In this document: in pieces, positions 12,305 to 24,783 of the stretch | How positions within the stretch are numbered: position 1 is the first letter of the stretch | Layout: each line of letters begins with the position of its first letter | NCBI GenBank assembly: GCA_025766275.1 | Contig: JAFKAC010000001.1 | Span: 2,294,001 to 2,358,000, forward strand | Source of the DNA: Lactarius indigo | Taxonomy: Eukaryota > Basidiomycota > Agaricomycetes > Russulales > Russulaceae | Length of the DNA stretch: 64,000 bases | Direction of reading: 5' to 3' | The notes under the pieces: generated by a model | What the model was told of the DNA's origin: nothing | The model's input: the letters and a program-made list of their open reading frames with translations, nothing else | The model's database searches: none | Made by a program: the position numbers and the translations under genes

Positions 12305-15206
12305 GTGCTGTCGCGCAAATATGACTCAGTCCTGTTTCTTCATACTTTGGCGTCCTCCACTCGAGCACCACTTCTCGTTCCTCCTTTCCTTCCGTCCCTT
12401 GCGCCATCACCCCCCATCACTTCTAAACACACACCAGCAGCCTCACCGATCGACACGATACCGCCACCGCGGATTAAAACGGGACGATCTAGAGCAGAGC
12501 TCCTGAGAGAAATTCGCGCTCGTTCCGGTATAGCACATTACAATGAGTTTGGTACCTACTCATAATCGCGGAATAGGATGCCCACAAATCGCAGAAATTT
12601 TCCTACTCAGAGACGCGTTATACCTCCTCCAAGGGATATCGGGAAAGCATGTGCGCTTTGCAACAGGCAAGGATAGAGGCTCAGAGACTAGCCTCCTCTT
12701 CTCAGAAGACCATGTGCGCGCGAATGTCCGGCAATGGCTTGGCTTTTGACCATTCTCTTTCAGGGATATATATCAACACCAACCAAACAGTTGATACACA
12801 AGTTGTCCGAGGTCGGACACCTGTATATTCGCGTAGATCGCTTTATCCGAGAACGCGAGGCGAGGTCTGGGATCGGCATGATTGAACAAAGTCTTTGCCA
12901 TCACCTCCAATCCCAGTTGACGGAGTACTATCGCCTCATAGCCGTCTTGGAGTCGCAGTTGAATATTGTCTCTAACTTTCAAGATCAAGATACCCATTCG
13001 TCGACAGCTGTTATACCATCGGAACCAGACATTCGAGCAGAGGAGAGTGGCCTAACTCTGAGACGATTGGACGTATGGGTCAATGAGTGGAAGCTGCGGA
13101 TGCGTATGATGAGTGTTTGTGTAGAAGCCGCCAAAGGTACCAATATATGCCACCTTCGTTGATTAGCTCCACTGACTTGTTGAAGATACGCATGGTGGCG
13201 CCCTTGTCAACCTCATTCACAGCTACACGGAGAATGGCGACCCATTTGTACGCAACTTCACGGACCAGCTTCTTGAAGAGGTATGTGCGCCTCGGGGTTT
13301 TCCTCTGAACCGACTCAATGTAGTCCCTCACTAGGTGTCAAAGCCTTTCTTCGAGACATTGCAGAAGTGGCTCTTTTCGGGGGAATTATACGACCCTTAC
13401 TTGGAGTTCTTCGTCACCGTAGACCCAGAACTTGCCCATCTACAATATGTATATCCGACGACCCTTGCAGCAGGGGCGGGGATTATGACGGGTGATGGTT
13501 TCGGTGGCTTTCACGTAGACCAAGATGATTTAACTAGCGAACGCGAAAGTGGACTCCGTCTGTGGCAGGGAAAGTACAAATTTCGGCAAGAGATGTTACC
13601 TGCATTTGTTGGTGAGGGGTTTGGAAGTAAAGTAGGTCGTATATATTTATTCCTGAATTGCATCAAATAATTCCTATATCTACAGATCTTCTCAACTGGA
13701 AAGAGTCTCAATTTCATTCGGTATAGTTGCCACGACACGGACTGGATTGCCACTCGCGAGAAAATGAGCAATACTCACGGAAGTGAGTTGCAGAGACAAG
13801 TATCTTTTCTCTCGTTTGACGAAAAGAAGCCTTACAGTATAGCGATATTTTCGGACTTGAGCGCTCGATAGACGCCGCCTATCGAATTGCCAGCCAGCGA
13901 TTGTTCGACATATTCTTTGATAAATTTCGGTTGTTGGACCATCTCCGAGCTTTGAAGAACTACCTTCTACTTGGTCATGGTGACTTCGCGGATCAGCTGA
14001 TGGAAACAATTGGGTAAGGTGGTCTGTCATCATACCCGTGGTATCACTCAGACTCTAAGGTCTACAGACCAAGCTTATCGAAACCGGCGAACTCGTTGTA
14101 CCGCCATAACCTAACGGCGACTTTGGAAACAGCCATCCGTTCGTCTAATGCACAGAAGGATCCTCCCGACGTCCTTCGACGCCTTGATGCGCGGATGCTC
14201 GAATATAGCCAAGGTGAAATCGGCTGGGATGTGTTCACTCTGGAATACAAAGTAGATGCCCCATTGGATACTGTTCTCGACCCAGACTCGATGGTCAAGT
14301 ACCTGAAGCTATTCAATCACCTCTGGAAGATGAAACGGATCGAGAGCACCATGACAAAGGGGTGGGCGAGGACCGCTGGTTCCACCAAGGCCTTTATACG
14401 AATCCCAGGTGCGTCTTGACAAGGCTTTGGCCGCACGACGACTGACATCTGGAGCCAGAGCTGGAGCCAGAGTGGCACAAAATCCGCCTGATTACAGCGG
14501 AAATGATCCACTTTATACGACAGATGGCCGCATTCTGTCAATTGGAAGTAGTCGAGTGCTCGTGGAAGGCTCTCATAGACTTCATCAGCAAGAAAGAGGG
14601 CGACTTAGATGCGCTGATTGGCGCACACCGTGCATATTTGGATCGCATGGTGAAGAAGATATTACTTATTGGGGCTAAAGCCGGCAGAGAGGTCGGCCGT
14701 TCTTCTGGTTTCCGACCAATTACTGACTTGCACTATGCCTAGGAAAGCCTACTCAACCAGGTTAGGGAAGCATTTTCGCTGATTCTGGGGTTCAACGATG
14801 CGACGGTGAGCAGTAAATCTATGCACACCATTGAATGAATAATAACTTCATGACAGGAACACTTCTACAATCTCTGCATGTCCGAGTCCTCTCGGAGAGA
14901 CAGTGAACTGGATCAAGAACGTGTATGTTTATGGGGTCTCGTCGTGCGATTGAAACCACTAACTTTCGTTGGCAGGGAATTTACACTGCCACCACTAAGC
15001 ACCCGGGCTCTCAGAGATCTGACGCTCTGCTGAACAGCCTTCGACAGTGCAAAGAATACGGCACCTCCTTCTCAGAGAAGGTTCAAGTCATCCTTCATGC
15101 ATTGCAGGCTCACGTCGACCTCGACTGTCGATTTTTGGGAATACGACTTTCATTCTCAGATTTCTACCGAGCCAGGAAAGACTCGCAGGTGCCACTCAAG
15201 CCGTAG
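12305..15206 (+). CDS. Gamma-tubulin complex component 3 (GCP3/Spc98/Alp6-like)
   Basis: Spc97/Spc98-family subunit of the gamma-tubulin complex, which nucleates microtubules at spindle pole bodies. Exons joined by short introns give LLRDALYLLQGISGKHVRF (near 12610), STPTKQLIHKLSEVGHLY (near 12775), LCHHLQSQLTEYYRLIAVL (near 12895), LDVWVNEWKLRMRMMSV (near 13070), WLFSGELYDPYLEFFVTVD (near 13370), and IFSTGKSLNFIRYSCHD (near 13686). The C-terminal gamma-tubulin-binding half includes YRHNLTATLETAIRSS (near 14100) and LKLFNHLWKMKRIE (near 14305). The protein ends in RLSFSDFYRARKDS, with the stop at 15204-15206. The SGKHVRF and EYYRL signatures favour GCP3 over GCP2. The ATG at 12305 is the first in the correct frame, but an upstream exon is possible. 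No frame break was found. Confidence 0.88.
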
Positions 15207-15396
15207 GAAATTTGTATGAGCCATGTAAAATTACAAGAGTTATTTGTATTGTAGATAGTGGCCGCGAGACAGAGAGTCGACCCGAAGGGAAGACAGTATA
15301 CAGACAAGTAAAAAAGAAACAAGATGTCTTTAGATCAACTACAAGAGCCTCCATCCCGCTCCATTTGTCAGTATTTCAGATGGTAGGTATACATAT

Positions 15397-18300
15397 CTAG
15401 CTGGACTTCTGTTTCTCGATGGGTGGTTTATACAACCTCAACATGAGTGAGCTACAAACGACCGAGACCGAACTGAGACATGCCCCAATGTGAGCAAAAA
15501 CAAAAAGATAGGCGTCCGCAGAATTCACTTACGATAAAGCCATGGCAAGTGAAGCCCACACAGGGTCGAGCCGGGTATTCCTAATAGGGTACAAGACACC
15601 TGCCGCGATAGGGAGCGCGGCTATGTTATACACCAAGGCCCATAACTAGGGAAGAATGCTACGATCAGCTGGACTTGCCATACACACCCAGTCACCAGAC
15701 TTACAAAATTAAACTTGACACGCCGAAATACGGTAGCAGATAGGTCCACGAGAGTCAGCACGCCACTAAGGTTGGACGAAACAAGGATGAACGAGGCACT
15801 TGAGAGCGCCACATCACTCCCTGATCCAATAGCAATAGAGACATCGGCCGCAGCCATTGCCTACGCACCCGCCGGCGTCAGTTTCGTCAAGAACGGTAAT
15901 GAACGCTTTCACACGCACCGGTGCGTCATTTATGCCATCTCCAACCATGGCGATCATACAACGATTATTCAATCTTTTCCCAAACAACTTCCTTAGCTTG
16001 GATCGCCGCTTCTTCGGAGCATTCTCCTGAAGCCAACGAACTTTGTCCGCCTGTCCGTCGACATAATCAGCTCGCAGGGGCTTGGACGGAGTACTATGCA
16101 AGTCTCACCTTTTCATGAGGTAACACGCCCGCTATCACATTGGATTCAGGTATGCCGACCTGCTTCGCCACAGCCTTTGCAGTCGTTATATTGTCGCCGG
16201 AGATCATCCAAGTCGCCAAATTCTGGGACTGGAGGTGGGAGATTACCGCCTTGGCGTCGGGTCGAAGAGGGTCGGCGACAGCAAACGAAAAAACGATCCT
16301 GAACGTGTTTGTCCCCGATGTTTCAACCGCGCTGTCTTGACGAACGGCGAGCAGCACAACGCTTTTCCCCTCCAATTTCCAGGACTCTAGACGGCCCGAT
16401 AATTCTGCGGGAACCTCTACCTCGTGTTCTGCCAGCCAGGCCTCATTTCCAATGATTGCTGAGCAACTGATGTCACGGAAGGTCGCCTTGAGCCCTCTCC
16501 CCGGCACTTCTTCCACTAAGGTAGCTTTCCGCGGAGTGACGTGGTTGTCTTCGCAATACAAACGAACGGCTGTAGCCAGGGGATGGGAGCTGGACGTCTC
16601 AATCTCCGATGCCAATCCAAGTACGGTTTCGCGTCTCCACGGTGTTCCGTCACAAAAGTCTTCGCTGTCGGTGACAATTGGTTGGCCACCTATGGTCAGG
16701 GTTCCCGTCTTATCAAAGGCGATCGCGTCAAGCTGGGCGGCCTCCTGAAACGCTTCGCCACCTCCACGGACCAAGATCCCGAACTTCGCAGCCAAACCAG
16801 AGCCAACGAGAAGCGCAGTTGGAGCTGCAAGACCAATGCCACAAGGACATGCCACGACAAAGACGGCGATGGCAAATTCGAGGGACCATACCGCTTTAGA
16901 AAAGAAAATCAACAGCTATGCAACGAGAAGGGAAGTCAAAGCTTACGCCATCCTCCCACGTCTTTATCAAGGTACCTGTGTGGAAGGACACCACTCACGC
17001 CAAGACTGAGCCATATGGCCCAAACCAGAAGAGCAAGTAATGTGACGACTGGCACGAAATAGCCTGTCAGATGGTCCGCGAAGCGCTCTATCGGCGCTCG
17101 TTTTGTCTGACTGTCCCGCACTACGTTGATGACGTGATCAAGCCTATGCTCACGTAAGACTTTGACAACCCTGAGAAGGAACGAAAGCACCAACATGGTC
17201 TTGCCCTCCGCTACATCTATCCTCACATCTATGGCTTTCCCAACGTTGATTGTTCCCAGGAATACACGATCCCCGGGACACTTTTTGATTGGCTTGGATT
17301 CCCCAGTCACCGAGCTCTCGTCGAATAGTGACTGCCCCGACGCAACTGTGCCATCCATCGGAGGTGTTGAACCACTTGGAACTCGAACGATGTCGCCGAG
17401 TTCCAAGAGATCTGCAGAGGATTTTCATGCACTCTGGAACCTATCTCTGACAATTGCACTGTTTCTGTGCTCGCGACGCCTTTTTCTATGTCACCTTCAA
17501 TGCTGCGGAAGCCGCCTAGTAGCATTTTCTCATCTGATAAACCCACAACGAGTGCTTCTGCGGGCTTCAAACTTGATAGGCTAGTAATGGCATCCCCCGT
17601 GCGGCTCTTGCTATACGCTTCCATGTATCTGCCTGGCTGAGAGTCAGGTGTGCCGTTCTTTATGACAGTAACGTGGCATACCTATAAGAAGGAACATCGT
17701 AAGGAAGACGACAGAATCGAAATACGTTGACGTGTCAGCGTGACCGTCTTGGGATGGTGGATTCGAGGCCGCGAGGGCAAGCAGGACAATGGAGGAAAAA
17801 TATGCCACCGAGACTCCAGACGATACCTGCGATGTTTTCGTCAGTTGTATGGAAGCCTAGAGAAGAGACCCATACCAGCAAGTTCATGCTCCCGAAGCGG
17901 AGAAAACGTTTCCATATAGGAGTGCGACTCCCTCTTCTCCACAGGGCATAAACCTCCTTCAGACTTCGCCTGTGGAAACTTCCGGCACTGTAAAACATCA
18001 CAGGTGTAGCCAAGGAACAACAGTGACCATTGAAGACGCGACGCATTCCCCGACCACATTGGCCCCATCAAGAATATTCTGGTTGGATTCTGAGGTGACA
18101 CCAAGCTCATGAATACGACACTGATTATAAAAGCGGGGATGGCAACAATGACAGAAAATCCCAGGCGATAAAGGAGGCCCCGCTTCTCCTTGGCTTGCAG
18201 CAACCGGGCACGGTCTTCGAGAGTGAGGGTCTTATGTACGGTGACCTTGAAGGGGGAGCCACTGGACGACACTATTGCGGAGACAATGTTGCGTATGGTG

Positions 18301-19510
18301 AAGGCTGGCGGGGATGGCTCATAAGTGAGACGAAGAACGGGATCTTGAAGGCTTGGTGGTTCTACGTGAATTATCTGGCTCATCTTTTCGAGGCATTGTG
18401 TAATCCTTTGAGGGCATTGGCTGATGGGTCTTATGAGTGGCCGTGAGTAGGTCCATCGGTTACGACGACTCACTCGCAGAACATGCCCTCTATACGTAGA
18501 GCAACGGTACGTCTCCCCCATGAAGTCCCCGGAGTATCTGGTATCGCTTGGACAGGCTCGACGTTAACCACAGTTACTTCATATCCTGCAGATTCAATTA
18601 CGTCTTGCACTTCGGGAATCAGCTTCTTGCTTTCCACTACCAACGTGGCCGAGTTGCCCATAAGATTGACCGAAACATCTGTAACACCTCCCAGTTCCGA
18701 GAGTAACCTGGTGACGGTGGAGGAGCATGAGGCGCAAGTCATCCCCCCTATGGAGAGAGAAATGTGGAGGGGGCCGTCCATTTGGAGGTGAGTTGTTCCC
18801 GTGTCTGAGGGTCTGACCGACACGATATTTGCCTCATATCCGGTGGCTTTAATAGCCTCGAGTACGTCACTTGTGACATTTTTGTTATCCAAGGTGACAG
18901 AAGCAGAGTTTCCCAGAAGCGAGACGGACACATCGCGTACTCCAGACAGACCGGACAGGGCCGCGGTTACTGCGGTTCTGCACGTCGCACAAGTCATTCC
19001 CCCTACAAAAAGTTCAAGGTGATAAGTTGCATTGCCGGGGTAAATGGTCACGCCATTTCCGACCGCATCCCGGGGAGGGCGACACCTGTCCAGGGGTGCC
19101 GTTACCCCTGCTATCCCCAGGGCATTCCTGCAGGCCTGGCATTGTTCTAGATGCTTCTTCGTTCTCCATAAGCGGTGGGAAGAATTGGATGGACCCGATG
19201 ATGGACCTGGGTCTGCTGGCGCAGTACTATCCGCAACATCGAATCCAAAATCTTCAATGGCCTTCTTGATAAAGGAAGATAAAAGGGACAGAGAGTGACG
19301 GACGATTACACATTGAGAGAGAATTGATACGTGAATAGAGTATGGGGTTGGAGCAAGCACTTGAAGCGCCTCCTCAATGGTACGGACACAACTAAAATCG
19401 CCATAATGCTTAGGACGCCACGATTGGCCGATTGAGGGGACACACCTTCCACAGTGAAGATTGGAAAGGAAGACCGTCGTCGTAACTTCGTTGCGGTTAT
19501 GGACCGACAT
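15397..19510 (-). CDS. Copper-transporting P1B-type ATPase (Ccc2/ATP7-like)
   Basis: Pumps Cu(I) into the Golgi lumen to load secreted cuproenzymes such as laccases and Fet3 oxidases. From the start at 19510 there are four heavy-metal domains: a degenerate NLHCGRC, then GGMTCATC (near 18995), GGMTCASC (near 18740), and EGMFCDQCP formed across an intron near 18480-18435. Membrane helices follow. The actuator motif VTGESKP is near 17305, the ion-binding ACPCGIGLAAP near 16850, the phosphorylation motif DKTGTLT near 16705, SSHPLAT near 16590, and MVGDGINDAP near 15945, spliced to ADVSIAIGSGSDVA near 15840. The last exon gives VSVVCSSLMLRLYKPP and stops at 15397-15399. The apparent insertion after EGKTM near 17200-17150 is an ordinary intron (donor GTTGGT). 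All catalytic motifs are intact. Confidence 0.92.
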
Positions 19511-19786
19511 TTACGCGGGTGGTTCTAGGTATTCCAGCGGTGGATTGAATGTAAAAGTCAATAGATATTGGGGTACGTTATTAATACTGACGAGAGAATT
19601 CGCGGAATTGCCTCAGAATGACTCATTGGGTTAGGCGGGCGGGGAGGCAATTGTGCGGAGCGGCACACTGGACACCCCTTCTTTCGGGGTCCCTGAATAC
19701 CGGGCCGGCGTGTATTCGGAGTTGTCGGACATGAGGGGTGCTCACGAGACCGAAGTTTGCATCGGTGTTGCCATTAAGACAAGACC
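19511..19786. promoter_or_regulatory. Divergent promoter of the copper pump and Vip1 genes
   Basis: This 276-bp gap separates two outward-facing start codons. It should hold both promoters, but I recognise no specific element such as a copper-response site. Confidence 0.4.
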
Positions 19787-22700
19787 ATGATCAGTACAAT
19801 GCATTGGGACAGACCGTCCCGCGTCTCGTTATTGCATACTACTGACAGACATTCTCCCCGCTCTAGCTCCATTCTGGCTAGATCCTCCACACCTTCTCCA
19901 ACTGGCTCTCATACTTCAGATTTATATTTTGGAAATGAGACTCCGAAACCCACAATAGTCCTCGGAATATGTGCAATGGACATGAAGGCTCGCTCAAAGG
20001 CGATGAGGGAGATTCTCACACGCCTTGTGGACAGAGCGAGGGGGGCTATCGAGGTCAAGGTTTTCGGAGATAAAGTCATCCTAGATGAGGGTGAGCCGAG
20101 ATCTACCTGATATATGCGCGCTTCTTCTTGACACCCTGTGTGCATCTGGTACAGATGTTCAGAACTGGCCTAGATGCGACGTTCTCATTTCGTTCTTTTC
20201 CAAGGACTTTCCCTTGGACAAAGCAGTTTCTTATGTAAAACTCCGACGTCCCTGCTGCATAAACGAGCTGGTGCCCCAAGCTCTCCTATGGGACCGTCGC
20301 TTAGTGGGGCGCGTACTGGACCATATCAAGGTACCTACTCCAAAGCGTTTGGAGGTGTCTCGCGATGGCGGACCCAAGGTCGACAATGAACTCAAAGAAT
20401 ACATGAAAGCTAAGCTTGGCGTAGAACTGGGCGACTTCCAGGTTACTCCCGAAGTGACTTTACGGGAAGATGGAAATGCCATCATCATCGACGGCCAAGT
20501 GTTAGAAAAACCATTTGTGGAGAAACCAGTGAGTGGGGAGGACCATAACGTGTATATATATTTTAGGGATGGTGGAGGGCGTCGCCTCTTCAGAAAGGTG
20601 AGCTTTCGGATGTAACTTGCACTAACTCGGATCCTTGATGATTTGTGTGAAATACTTCTCAGGTCGGAAATAAAAGTAGTGATTCGGACCCTGATTTGAT
20701 GCATCCGAGGACCGACGGCTCTTACATATATGAAGAATTTATCGACGTGGACAATTCGGAGGATATCAAAGTTTACACTGTCGGGAAAGAATATACCCAC
20801 GCGGAAACTCGCAAGTCACCTGTCGTTGATGGTGTTGTACGACGTAATACTGATGGTAAAGAAATTCGGTGAGCGGACATTATTCCTTGAACCCAGGTCA
20901 CATTTTAATCTTGCGTAGTTTCATCACTCGTCTTAATGATGAAGAGAGGTCTTGGGCCGCGAAGATCTGTGATGCGTTTGGGCAGAGGGTTTGTGGCTAT
21001 GATATGCTCCGCTGCGATAATGGCGCACGGAGTCAAGTGATCGACGTCAATGGCTGGAGTTTCGTTAAGGGGAACGAGTCCTATTACGGTGCGTGTATTT
21101 GGCGGATTACAAACCTTCGGCGCTTCGGTGATGTTCTTGCTTCTGACCCACATCTTAGACAAAGCCGCTGAGATCCTCTCGGCCCTTTGCATTCGCATAT
21201 CGACAGCCCCAGATAGACCATTAATCAATTCTGAATCTGCCACCCCGGAGGTGCCGACCTGGTTACTGAAAGCAAATGTGACCGTCTTTCGCCACTGCCG
21301 ACCGGACTCCGAAGCAGAAGCTCAAGTTCAATTTTCCCATCGGAGAAGCGTGGACCCAGCCATTTGTTACCCTCCTCAATGGCGAGAAAGAGGAGATAAT
21401 CCTCCGCGAGAGGGAGCAGCTCAGCCGCATCGCCATTGCGGTTGAGGAGGCCAAGCAATTGGGGGCAGACGGAGAGGACCTGACCAAGTTAACTTTGCTC
21501 AATAATGCGCTATTCAGCAAGATCGAACTCCCTGGGACTAAAGCCCAGCTAAAACCAGTGTACTCGAAGAAGGCAGCAGGCTACCCAAGGAAACTGGTGA
21601 AACTGACGCTTGTGTTTAAGTGGGGTGGAGAGTTCACTCACTCCGCGCGTTATCAATCCCGGGACCTGGGTGAGAATATGAAGAAAGACATCTCCATCAT
21701 GAGTGCGTATTTAACCACATTCGTGACGAACGCGCGTCAGAGCTGAACAAGCGCGCAGACAAGGACGTCCTCAACAGTGTCAAGGTCCGTTCCGCGCCTG
21801 AGGGACAAATATGGCTACTTAATTTACCCGTTTTGGAACAGATATACACATCCTCTGAACGCCGCGTCATTGCCTCGGCTGAGATTTTTGCCGCAGCGCT
21901 CCTTGACCAGCACCAGTCTTCCCTGTCAACGAGTTCGACACCTACCCGTTCTGGGCGATCATCTACCGATGGCGGCCCCGGGCCTACCATCACCCCCAAG
22001 TCTTCAATGTCCTTGAGAGAGCCCCTCAAGCTCATCGTACGCAAGGACCTCCTGGACGACTCGAATGCCGCAAAGGACCTTATGGACGATGTGAAGAAAC
22101 GGCTCAAGATTTTGCTTCGACCTGGGGAGTCGGAAAAGCGACCAGAATTGATTTGGCCCAAGAGCATGAACAAAGAGCCCGTAGAGGTCCTAAAGGTAAG
22201 TCCGCTTATCGACGCAACACACAAAGAAGAGATGCAGTTTTGTACAGGAGGTCATCGAACTGCTCAGCGGTTTCCGAGCCATCATGGGTCAGAATTTCGA
22301 TACACTAGAGATAGAGAAGATCCAGGAGCGATGGTAAGTCACATTACATGGAGAAAATGCACTAGATCGTCTCACTTCGTTCTATCTAGGTGTTGCGGAG
22401 ACGAACCTTGGCTGTTCCGAGAACGTTGGGAGAAGCTCTTTGAAGACTTCTGCGACGTAAAGCCAGAGAAGTTCGACCCATCGCGTGTAAGTACTGGCCT
22501 ATTATGACAACGCAATGTCCATGAACCCAAACCGACATTGCCTAGGTATCGGAGCTATACGATACGATCAAATATTGTGCCCTCCACCATCGCACCTTTC
22601 TCTTCGCCATATTCGATGAGAACGGTGGGCAGGACCACTATCACCCTCGCGACCGTAAACTACACGAATTATATGGTCGTGCCAAGGCATTATTTGACCT

Positions 22701-23521
22701 CGTAGCGCCGCAAGAATACGGCATCGAACCCGAAGAAAAGTCTCTCGGCATCTTTACATTTCCCGAACCCACACTAACCGAGGTCTTCTTCCCAGGGAGG
22801 AGATCGGCGTCCTCACCTCGCTCCCACTTCTTCGGAAAGTGGTTGAGGATCTCGAAGAAGCGCGCAATCATGGCGGGAGCTCATTGACATGTTATTTTAC
22901 CAAGGAGAGTCACATCCACACGTTGGTAAATCTTGTGCTTCTGTCGGGCCTACCAATAGCGAATCGAAGAATACCCGAACTTGACTATGCGGTACGTACC
23001 TAATTCTCCGTGACAGATGAGGTTCACCAATATGGCGCTCTCTAGTCACATATAACGTATACGTCTTCTATGGTAATTCTTGACATGCAAACTGACTGCC
23101 CTTTTTAGATTCGAGCTGTACGAGCGTAACTATGGCAGAAGCAAATCAGACAAAGAATATTCTATCAAGCTCTCGCTGAGCGAAGGTGCTCATTCGTCCA
23201 ACGTTCTTGACTCTGCCCTAGATGCCCGACACTCGTTGAACGTGCAGCAACGACGGTTAGCTCATGTATACACCCCCAATCACTGAATAAGTTCTGATCA
23301 CTCTCCGTAGAAAATTGACCCAGCACCTGCCGTATAGTCTTGTTATTGAGAAGCTGTCGAAGCACTTTGGCCGTACGCCGGAGGTAAGTCATATGGGGAA
23401 GATGGTCTCCGACAGGGCTGATTCCGCGCTTTAGGACGACGACACGGGTCCAGAAACTCCCCTTGTCCTTGAGGCATTGCCCGCGAGAGTTGCCAACGAG
23501 AGCAGCAGAGATGACCCGTGA
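19787..23521 (+). CDS. Diphosphoinositol pentakisphosphate kinase (Vip1/Asp1/PPIP5K)
   Basis: Bifunctional cytosolic enzyme. An N-terminal ATP-grasp kinase adds a pyrophosphate to inositol phosphates, and a C-terminal histidine-acid-phosphatase-like domain removes it. It controls polarity, phosphate and microtubules in fungi. The kinase part shows [19 protein letters not shown] (near 19950), [17 protein letters not shown] (near 20185), [10 protein letters not shown] (near 20290), [20 protein letters not shown] (near 20720), and [20 protein letters not shown] (near 21000). The phosphatase part shows [18 protein letters not shown] (near 21625), [20 protein letters not shown] (near 21840), and [17 protein letters not shown] (near 22915). 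The tail ends at 23519-23521. The phosphatase signature [10 protein letters not shown] is split by one extra T at 21296. A possible 40-nt GTGACC...CAG intron over the same place would keep the frame but delete the signature. The rest of the gene is intact. Confidence 0.9.
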
Positions 23522-23656
23522 ATGTGCACCTCCTAGATTCTTTGCAACACAGCCCACTGGACCCTTTCATTGAGCATCATGGTATAATACTTCAGACTGT
23601 AATAATTGGGTACAAAGTGCGATGTAGACAGGAGAATGTAACAATAGGACTGTTCC

Positions 23657-24739
23657 TCAGGTTGGCCGAGGGGCGTCCTCCCATGCATGCAGACCTAGTC
23701 GAGCACGTAATGCGTCAGACTGCTCCGGTTTCAGCTCGCGAAAGATCAAACTATGAGGTGGTCCCTTTGTGTTTGCCATCGAAGGGTGGTCTTGGTCAAA
23801 GAGAGCAGATGCCGTCTGTGAGAGCATCGACGACTGGGTTGCCAGTGCGGCGAAGGATGACGTAGTATCGTGGTACCTACGAGACAGAGCCTCGCACCAC
23901 GCTTCTGAGCGGAATGTAATTTATTCACTCACAATCTATGTGAGGTCATTAACACAGCTGCCGGGGATGGAAAAAAAGAGCGATGCTCGCCTGAATGCTT
24001 CTCTATTCAAACAATCGCCCTCTTTGATTTGATCAAGCGTGTGTTTCTTAAAGGAGGCTTTGATGTAGTAAAGGATGTCATACACATGATGCTCTTTTGG
24101 CCTGGTCGATCAGCACCGCGCATCAATTTCAGATTCTCAGCAACGTCTACTACAGCGGAATAACTGACCGCCACGGATTGAATTTCGGAGCAAGGTTGAA
24201 AGACCCATCCTGCTGAGAAATCAGTGGGTGAAAGACGTCGGTGACAAAATGCACGGTCGGGGGTCGGTCGGGATAATTAAGGGGGAAGGTAAGACGGAAT
24301 TTCAGGATAGAGTCAGCATAGTAGCCTCATGTCCGAGTGACTTTAGTTCACAAGGGAATCAGGCAGCAGGGCCGGACTCACCCTGGTGGATGAAGAGGAC
24401 GGCGTCCCAAGTAGAGGAGTCGCCGACTAACGGGACAACGTACATGCCAAGGGGGCAGTGGGACTGATATCGTAAAGAGGCATATTCGAGGGAGATCGCA
24501 ACGCGCGAAAGGGGATTGACGCCGGGAGGTCGAGCCTGAGTGGTCCGTCGTGGCTTCGGACTAGACTTACGGCGAGGTGGAGGTTGTTTGGCGAGGCTAG
24601 AGCCTGATAGCGTCAAGCCACCGAACATCGTCGTGCTTACTGTAGTGCTTACTGTACCGCGACAACTCTGGAGCGACGGGACCGTAACGGGAACTTCCGA
24701 GTCCGAGCCCGAATCCTCCGACGCTTTATTTATCTCCAT
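23657..24739 (-). CDS. AKTIP/FTS-like ubiquitin E2-variant (UEV) protein
   Basis: UBC-fold protein lacking the catalytic cysteine, of the AKTIP/Fused-toes family, which acts with Hook proteins as a dynein-vesicle adaptor. From the start at 24739 there is a Ser- and basic-rich head (about 75 residues). It is followed by SLEYASLRYQSHCPLGMYVV and WDAVLFIHQG, then an intron, then GYYADSILKFRLTFPLNYPD (near 24325) and PPTVHFVTDVFHPL. After a further intron comes RPKEHHVYDILYYIKASFKK (near 24110). The last exon encodes SSFAALATQSSMLSQTASAL and stops at 23657-23659. No active-site Cys is seen where E2s carry it, as expected for a UEV. The intron after NREAF (near 23985-23880) best fits GC-AG ends. 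Its ATG lies 44 bp from that of RCF2. Confidence 0.82.
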
Positions 24740-24783
24740 CGCATCTTGACATTTCTACCACCACTTCCGACTCATACTATACC
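24740..24783. promoter_or_regulatory. 44-bp bidirectional promoter gap
   Basis: Only 44 bp separate the start codons of the UEV gene (minus) and RCF2 (plus). Core promoter elements of each gene must therefore sit here or inside the neighbour's coding sequence. The stretch is pyrimidine-rich on the plus strand. No TATA box was seen. Confidence 0.5.

Noticed and set aside
17148..17205. Apparent 17-residue insertion in the copper ATPase after EGKTM
   Set aside because: A GTTGGT...CATAG intron restores TMLDHVINVV in phase.
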